Assembly: GCA_902795985.1 (NCBI GenBank)
Contig: CADBNG010000075.1
Span: forward strand, 1 to 10,373
DNA from: an uncultured Lachnospiraceae bacterium
GTDB lineage: Bacteria; Bacillota_A; Clostridia; Lachnospirales; Lachnospiraceae
DNA: 10,373 nt
Direction of reading: 5' to 3'
Below are positions 6,864-10,373 of the stretch, one piece after another. The notes beneath the pieces were generated by a model. The model made no database searches. It saw nothing but the letters and a program-made list of their open reading frames with translations, and was not told the DNA's origin. The number at the start of each line of letters is the position of its first letter. Position 1 is the first letter of the stretch. Position numbers and translations under genes: made by a program.

Positions 6864-6872
6864 ATTATAGCA
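6864..6872 (-). promoter_or_regulatory. Extended -10 promoter for the patatin gene
   Basis: On the minus strand the sequence reads TGCTATAAT, a consensus -10 hexamer with the TGn extension. There is no good -35 at 16-18 nt, but extended -10 promoters tolerate that. Transcription would begin near 6857, giving a leader of about 75 nt that includes both palindromic units before the TTG start. Confidence 0.65.
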
Positions 6873-6902
6873 CGGACCGCGGGAAAAACCGGAACAACAA
6901 TT

Positions 6903-6939
6903 AACGGCATGTGTCCCAAAAGGCGGGGCACATGCCGTT
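6903..6939 (-). terminator. Strong hairpin downstream of the transglutaminase-Fn3 gene, probable terminator
   Basis: AACGGCATGTG (6903-6913) and CACATGCCGTT (6929-6939) are perfectly complementary. The stem continues inward through a G-T wobble and three G-C pairs to a 7-nt loop, about 15 bp in all. On the minus strand it is followed by TTAATTGTTGTT, a moderately U-rich tail. It lies 43 bp after the stop codon of the upstream gene and before the patatin promoter, as expected for a terminator separating the two units. Confidence 0.65.
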
Positions 6940-6981
6940 CCGTGAATTAAATCAGCCTATGCTTACGTTTTTCTCTTTTTT

Positions 6982-9387
6982 TCAGGTTCTTGTCCATTTT
7001 TTCACCGTGGAATAAAAGCTTTCGTACTTTTTCGAATCCACCGTTTTATACGCCGTGATCCGGTAATAATACGTCACGCCTTTTTCCACCGCCGTTTTAT
7101 CGGTAAAGGAGCCGGCACCGGGTGACGCGACGGTTTTGATCTTCTCATAATCTGTGCCGTCCGTACGGCGGTAAAGGATATAGCCATCCGCATTGGAAGC
7201 CGCCGGCCAGGTCAGCTTCATTCCGGCTGAGGTCTGTTCCACCTTGCTGAGCACAGCCCTGTTCAGCCGCGGAACGGCTTTCGCGCCGGAACGGGCGCTG
7301 CAGGAACGGATTCCGTCATAATCCCGGTACGCTTCCACCTGATACGTATAGAGTTTTCCGACGGATGTCCCTTTGGGGTCCTTCCAGCTCAGCGTCGTCC
7401 CTCCGGAAACCACCGCCGCCTGGGTATAGGCGCCTCCGTCGACGCTTCGATAAACAATATAGCCGTCCGCCTTATAATTCCGGGTCCATTTCAGAGCCGT
7501 GGAATCCGCCTGGTTATAAACCGAGGCAATGACCGGCTTTTCCATCCGTGCCAGCGTAACCGTCCGTGCGTACGCGCTGTACCAGGACGTTTTATTCAGG
7601 ATTTTGTAAGAACGGATCGTATAAGAACAGATTTTTCCGTTCTCCGGTTCAAAATCCGTCCATGACGTCTCAGCCGGCGTAGTGATCTTTGTCACTTTTT
7701 TAAAGGTTCCGTAATTGTAGGCCCGGCTGATAATATAACCGTCGGCTTCACTGTTCTTTTCCCATTTCAGCTTGATCCCGCCTGCGGTATTGCTGATGGA
7801 CGTGATACTGCTTTCAAGAAGCGAAGCGCCGGATACAATAGCGGAATAATCGCTTTCCAGATGATCCAGCGTCCGGTCCGACCAGGCCTGCATCATATAT
7901 TCGTAAACGCCGTTTCCGACAGACTCATCCACCCAGGAAGTGATTTCCCCGCCTTCCAGTTCAGCGGCTTCTTCAAAATCGGCATCCGCTTCTTCCTTCC
8001 GGAAAACCGTGTAACCGTCCGCCTTCTCCACCGGATCCCAGGAAAGCAGAAGGCCGTTTTCCGCCGTTTCAAGGCTCAGTCCCGAGGGAGCGTCCGGCAT
8101 GCCGTAGGGTTCGTCGGAAAGGGTCAGTTCTTCCTCCGTATAAAGCGGACGGACATATTCATCGTCATAATAATACCAGTGCGTTCCGACGGTATAGCCC
8201 TCTTCCACTGATCCGTCCGTATACGGCGCCAAAAAGCCCCAGGGATTATCCGGTTTGCTGTTTGTAGCATCGATCAGATAGTTCTTCCCATCTTCCATGC
8301 GGAGGATGTTCCACATATGGAACTGACCGTCAACTAAACTGTCTAGATACCCTACTACATTGAAACAGAAGATGTCTTCTTCAAATTCGGTCATCTCACA
8401 GAGATACTGCATTCCTTTCGCAAATCCCTCGCAGACGACTTTGGTCTCCGGATCCCCGTCAAACAGGTAAATAATCTGCCACGGATCCCCGTAATCCACC
8501 GGACTGTAATACCGCCTTACGGCCGCGTAATTATAGTCGCTGAGCGTGGATACTTCGGAAAAGAAATAGTAAAGCGTCTCATAATCGTTTGTCCCGGGAT
8601 TCTCCGCCGCAATCTGCTGCGCATTGGCAATCGCCTGGTTCACCCGGTTGATCTGCGACAGATCGATGGTAAAGGGGTCGTATTGGATTTCATTTCCATC
8701 CGGATCGATGCAGGTTTCCGTCCTTTCCTCTCCTTCGCCGCGCACGGCATAGTCCGGCGCAGCAAAAAGGCGGACCGTAAGAGTCGCGGGCATCTTTGCA
8801 TAAAGAGTATTTTCCCTCTCTTTATCTTTGTAAATACTGTAAAAGCTGGAATAAGAATAAAGATTTCCGAACCAGTACATTTCATTCGGATGGGTACGAA
8901 ACAGCGTGTTCATGACCGTTGCTATATCGTATCCGACCGCGTCATAAAACGCTTCTTTGAAATCCGGCGACAGCACCACTTTTCCCGCGTCGTTAATATA
9001 CCCGATCGATTCGATTCCGAGATCTTCGGCGTACCACCGGATGGAAGTCTGCTCCGCCGGTATTGCAACCGCAACCACAGAAGTATCCGTCTCTCCGGCT
9101 GCGATGCTGATGACCGCATCTTCCAGGCTGTCATAAATGATACGGTTCACTTCCGACAGCCTTCCGGGCAGATCAATGGAAGCCTTCCGGAAAAGCACGG
9201 GCTGCTCTCCCAGCAGGGCCTGATCGATGTACTGCTGCAGCAGTTCATCCCCGTCCGCTTCCAGATATTCCGTTTCTTCTTCCGGCACTTCTTCCGGCAC
9301 TTCTTCCTCATCCGCCGCCGCATACGAGGCAGAAAGAAGGAGCGTCGTAAAAAGCAGGATCCAAAAACTGTAAAAAAGCTTCCTCAT
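6982..9387 (-). CDS. Secreted transglutaminase-like protein with C-terminal Fn3-like repeats
   Basis: This is an exported protein of 801 residues. Residues 1 to about 25 are a signal peptide (MRKLFYSF, hydrophobic core, then ASYAAA), followed by an acidic EEVPEEVPEEE stretch. A region up to about residue 265 is unassigned. A transglutaminase-like core follows, with Cys in VVCEGFAKG (about 319), His in QFHMWNIL (about 357) and Asp in YLIDATN (about 373): the Cys-His-Asp triad of papain-like transglutaminase/protease folds. From about residue 425 to the end there are four Fn3-like repeats of about 90 residues, each with a W...ADGY core (SWDPVEKADGY, KWEKNSEADGY, KWTRNYKADGY, TWPAASNADGY). There is no LPXTG or C-terminal anchor, so it is probably secreted or loosely wall-bound. 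ATG 9387 is chosen because AGGA lies 9 nt upstream; GTG 9393 in frame would leave only 3 nt. Role is unknown: cross-linking, peptide cleavage or adhesion in the cell wall or gut matrix are all possible. Confidence 0.87.
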   Translation of the reverse strand: MRKLFYSFWILLFTTLLLSASYAAADEEEVPEEVPEEETEYLEADGDELLQQYIDQALLGEQPVLFRKASIDLPGRLSEVNRIIYDSLEDAVISIAAGETDTSVVAVAIPAEQTSIRWYAEDLGIESIGYINDAGKVVLSPDFKEAFYDAVGYDIATVMNTLFRTHPNEMYWFGNLYSYSSFYSIYKDKERENTLYAKMPATLTVRLFAAPDYAVRGEGEERTETCIDPDGNEIQYDPFTIDLSQINRVNQAIANAQQIAAENPGTNDYETLYYFFSEVSTLSDYNYAAVRRYYSPVDYGDPWQIIYLFDGDPETKVVCEGFAKGMQYLCEMTEFEEDIFCFNVVGYLDSLVDGQFHMWNILRMEDGKNYLIDATNSKPDNPWGFLAPYTDGSVEEGYTVGTHWYYYDDEYVRPLYTEEELTLSDEPYGMPDAPSGLSLETAENGLLLSWDPVEKADGYTVFRKEEADADFEEAAELEGGEITSWVDESVGNGVYEYMMQAWSDRTLDHLESDYSAIVSGASLLESSITSISNTAGGIKLKWEKNSEADGYIISRAYNYGTFKKVTKITTPAETSWTDFEPENGKICSYTIRSYKILNKTSWYSAYARTVTLARMEKPVIASVYNQADSTALKWTRNYKADGYIVYRSVDGGAYTQAAVVSGGTTLSWKDPKGTSVGKLYTYQVEAYRDYDGIRSCSARSGAKAVPRLNRAVLSKVEQTSAGMKLTWPAASNADGYILYRRTDGTDYEKIKTVASPGAGSFTDKTAVEKGVTYYYRITAYKTVDSKKYESFYSTVKKWTRT

Positions 9388-9404
9388 CCGCACACATCCT
9401 GTCT

Positions 9405-9475
9405 GGCGACACGGGGACGGTTCCCTGTCGCCAAAAGCAGCTGTTCCGGCGACAGGGAACCGTCCCCGTGTCGCC
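9405..9475. repeat. Perfect 28-bp inverted repeat pair, REP/BIME-like
   Basis: The 28-nt unit at 9405-9432 (GGCGACA...TGTCGCC with inner core GGGGACGGTTCCC) is repeated without a mismatch as its reverse complement at 9448-9475, with a 15-nt spacer. Each unit is itself a near-palindrome, so the DNA can form either two small hairpins or one 28-bp stem. Unit 2 is further flanked by GTTCC/GGAAC, extending its own palindrome. It occupies most of the gap between the dehydrogenase stop and the transglutaminase start and lies 17 bp before that start codon, inside any read-through leader. There is no following U-run on the minus strand. Confidence 0.85.
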
Positions 9476-9496
9476 GGAACAAAGCATCTTTAACGC

Positions 9497-10373
9497 TTAC
9501 TTATAGAAATCCACTACGCTGTGATAATCGTCAAAAAGTCCATCCGGAGCTTCTTTGATCAGCTCGTCCACTGTCCAGCGCTCTCCGGTGGTTTTCTCAA
9601 TCTGTCGGATAATGATCGGATCGGAATAAAGGCCTACGGAATGATGATGCAGGCTGAAAATCGATCCGTTGATCTTCGCTGCCGCATCCGTGCACAGATA
9701 GGCGATGAACGGGGCGAAATCATCCGGAAGCGGGGTTCCGTCCATCGTGGGCGGGCCGCCGGCTCCGGTCCAGGCTTTCGCGTCTTCCGGAACGGTCTTG
9801 TCGTACATGGCAAGGTCTACCGACGCCCGGGTTTTCGCGAACGGGCTGAAAGCGTTGACCGTAATGCCGCAGTCGCTGTATTCCACCGCCAGGGCCCGGG
9901 TCAGACCCACAACACCGGCATTGGCCGTGCAGTATTCCGCATGGCGGATGATATCTCCCAGCCAGGCACGGGAAGTGCAGTTGATGATACGGCCCCAGCC
10001 TTTCTTCAACATATATGGCACCGCATGCCGGCAGGTATTGAAATATCCTTTCGGCTTTACCGAAGTGACTTTTTCAAATAATGCGGGATCCATCGTTTCG
10101 AACGGGGAAAATCCAAAGCCGCCCGCTACATTAACCAGAATATCCACGCTGCCGAAGGTATCCACCGCCGTCTGAATCAGTTTTCCGGCTTCATCGTAAT
10201 CCGCGATATTCGCGAAACAGGCAACCGCTTCTCCGCCCTCGTCCCGGATTGTCTGAGCCGTGGTTTCAGCGTCGCCGCCAAAAAGCTTGAACTCCTCTTC
10301 AACCCACTTTCTCTGTTCATCCGTCAGTTTCGCAAGTTTTTCGGCATCCAGCTGGGATTCGCCGGATCCTCCC
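9497..10373 (-). CDS. Short-chain dehydrogenase/reductase (SDR), 5' end outside window, atypical active site
   Basis: The C-terminal 291 residues of a classical-type SDR are visible. The N-terminal TGxxxGIG nucleotide-binding motif lies beyond the window. Present are GGSG near the visible start, then a roughly 25-residue insertion (QLDAEKLAKLTDEQRKWVEE and on) before EGGEAVACFANIAD, then VDILVNVAGG (NNAG-equivalent), GRIINCTSRAW with the catalytic Ser, AEYCTANAG with the catalytic Tyr, and GLTRALAVEYSDCGITVNAFSP. The GGSG and following helix resemble the dehydrogenase part of multifunctional enzyme type 2, suggesting a hydroxyacyl-CoA or similar substrate (weak inference). Two tetrad residues are unusual: YxxxK reads YxxxN (Asn codon 9920-9922), and the helix-4 Asn is Lys (VKPKG, codon 10055-10057). 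Reading frame and fold motifs are otherwise intact, so this is not an obvious pseudogene. Initiation at the internal GTG at 10165 is rejected because coding clearly continues upstream. Confidence 0.85.
   Translation of the reverse strand, partial: GGSGESQLDAEKLAKLTDEQRKWVEEEFKLFGGDAETTAQTIRDEGGEAVACFANIADYDEAGKLIQTAVDTFGSVDILVNVAGGFGFSPFETMDPALFEKVTSVKPKGYFNTCRHAVPYMLKKGWGRIINCTSRAWLGDIIRHAEYCTANAGVVGLTRALAVEYSDCGITVNAFSPFAKTRASVDLAMYDKTVPEDAKAWTGAGGPPTMDGTPLPDDFAPFIAYLCTDAAAKINGSIFSLHHHSVGLYSDPIIIRQIEKTTGERWTVDELIKEAPDGLFDDYHSVVDFYK

Noticed and set aside
9405..9475. Rho-independent terminator of the dehydrogenase gene, or a minimal CRISPR array
   Set aside because: There is no U-run after the stem on the minus strand, and the two units are inverted rather than direct repeats with a single 15-nt spacer. 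A REP-like element fits better, though it may still slow polymerase.
9497..10165. Dehydrogenase starting at the internal GTG at 10165
   Set aside because: That start would remove the cofactor-binding half. The same frame stays open to the window edge and encodes expected SDR sequence, so the gene is cut by the window.

Overview
The window looks like chromosomal DNA of a Gram-positive anaerobe of the Clostridia, possibly Lachnospiraceae-like. This rests on strong AGGAGG-type ribosome binding sites, ATG/GTG/TTG starts, a TRAP-type solute-binding lipoprotein, a secreted transglutaminase with Fn3 repeats, and short palindromic intergenic repeats built around GGGACG-TTCCC. The placement is an inference from style and gene content; no rRNA, tRNA, phage or insertion-sequence gene is present.

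Left third (1-3922, all minus strand): a catabolic-looking operon read right to left. A divergent relative of the glutamate mutase epsilon subunit comes first, then a MmgE/PrpD-family enzyme 40 bp later, then a TRAP (DctP-type) solute-binding lipoprotein 69 bp after that, which runs off the left edge. The membrane subunits of the transporter presumably lie beyond it. A LysR-type regulator is divergently transcribed from the operon (4189-5112), and the 266-bp AT-rich gap between them is full of palindromes, including a perfect T-N11-A dyad. The simplest reading is a LysR-controlled system for uptake and conversion of an unidentified organic acid. The mutase-like protein keeps the residues expected to contact adenosylcobalamin but has lost most glutamate-binding residues, and no cobalamin-binding sigma subunit is present in the window. 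The substrate is therefore probably not glutamate. This is the strongest candidate for an undescribed pathway here.

Middle (5177-6781): a YczE/YitT-like multi-pass membrane protein follows the regulator on the same strand. A convergent patatin-like phospholipase gene lies opposite, with a bidirectional terminator between the two. The patatin gene uses a TTG start and has an extended -10 promoter. Its predicted leader carries two tandem palindromic repeats.

Right third (6903-10373, minus strand): a large secreted protein with a transglutaminase-like Cys-His-Asp core and about four C-terminal Fn3-like repeats, followed by a strong hairpin. It is preceded by a perfect 28-bp inverted repeat pair. 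Upstream on the same strand is the 3' part of a short-chain dehydrogenase gene that runs off the right edge. Its active-site tetrad appears to have Asn and Lys exchanged. The palindromic repeats on both sides of the transglutaminase gene share the same core and look like one repeat family.
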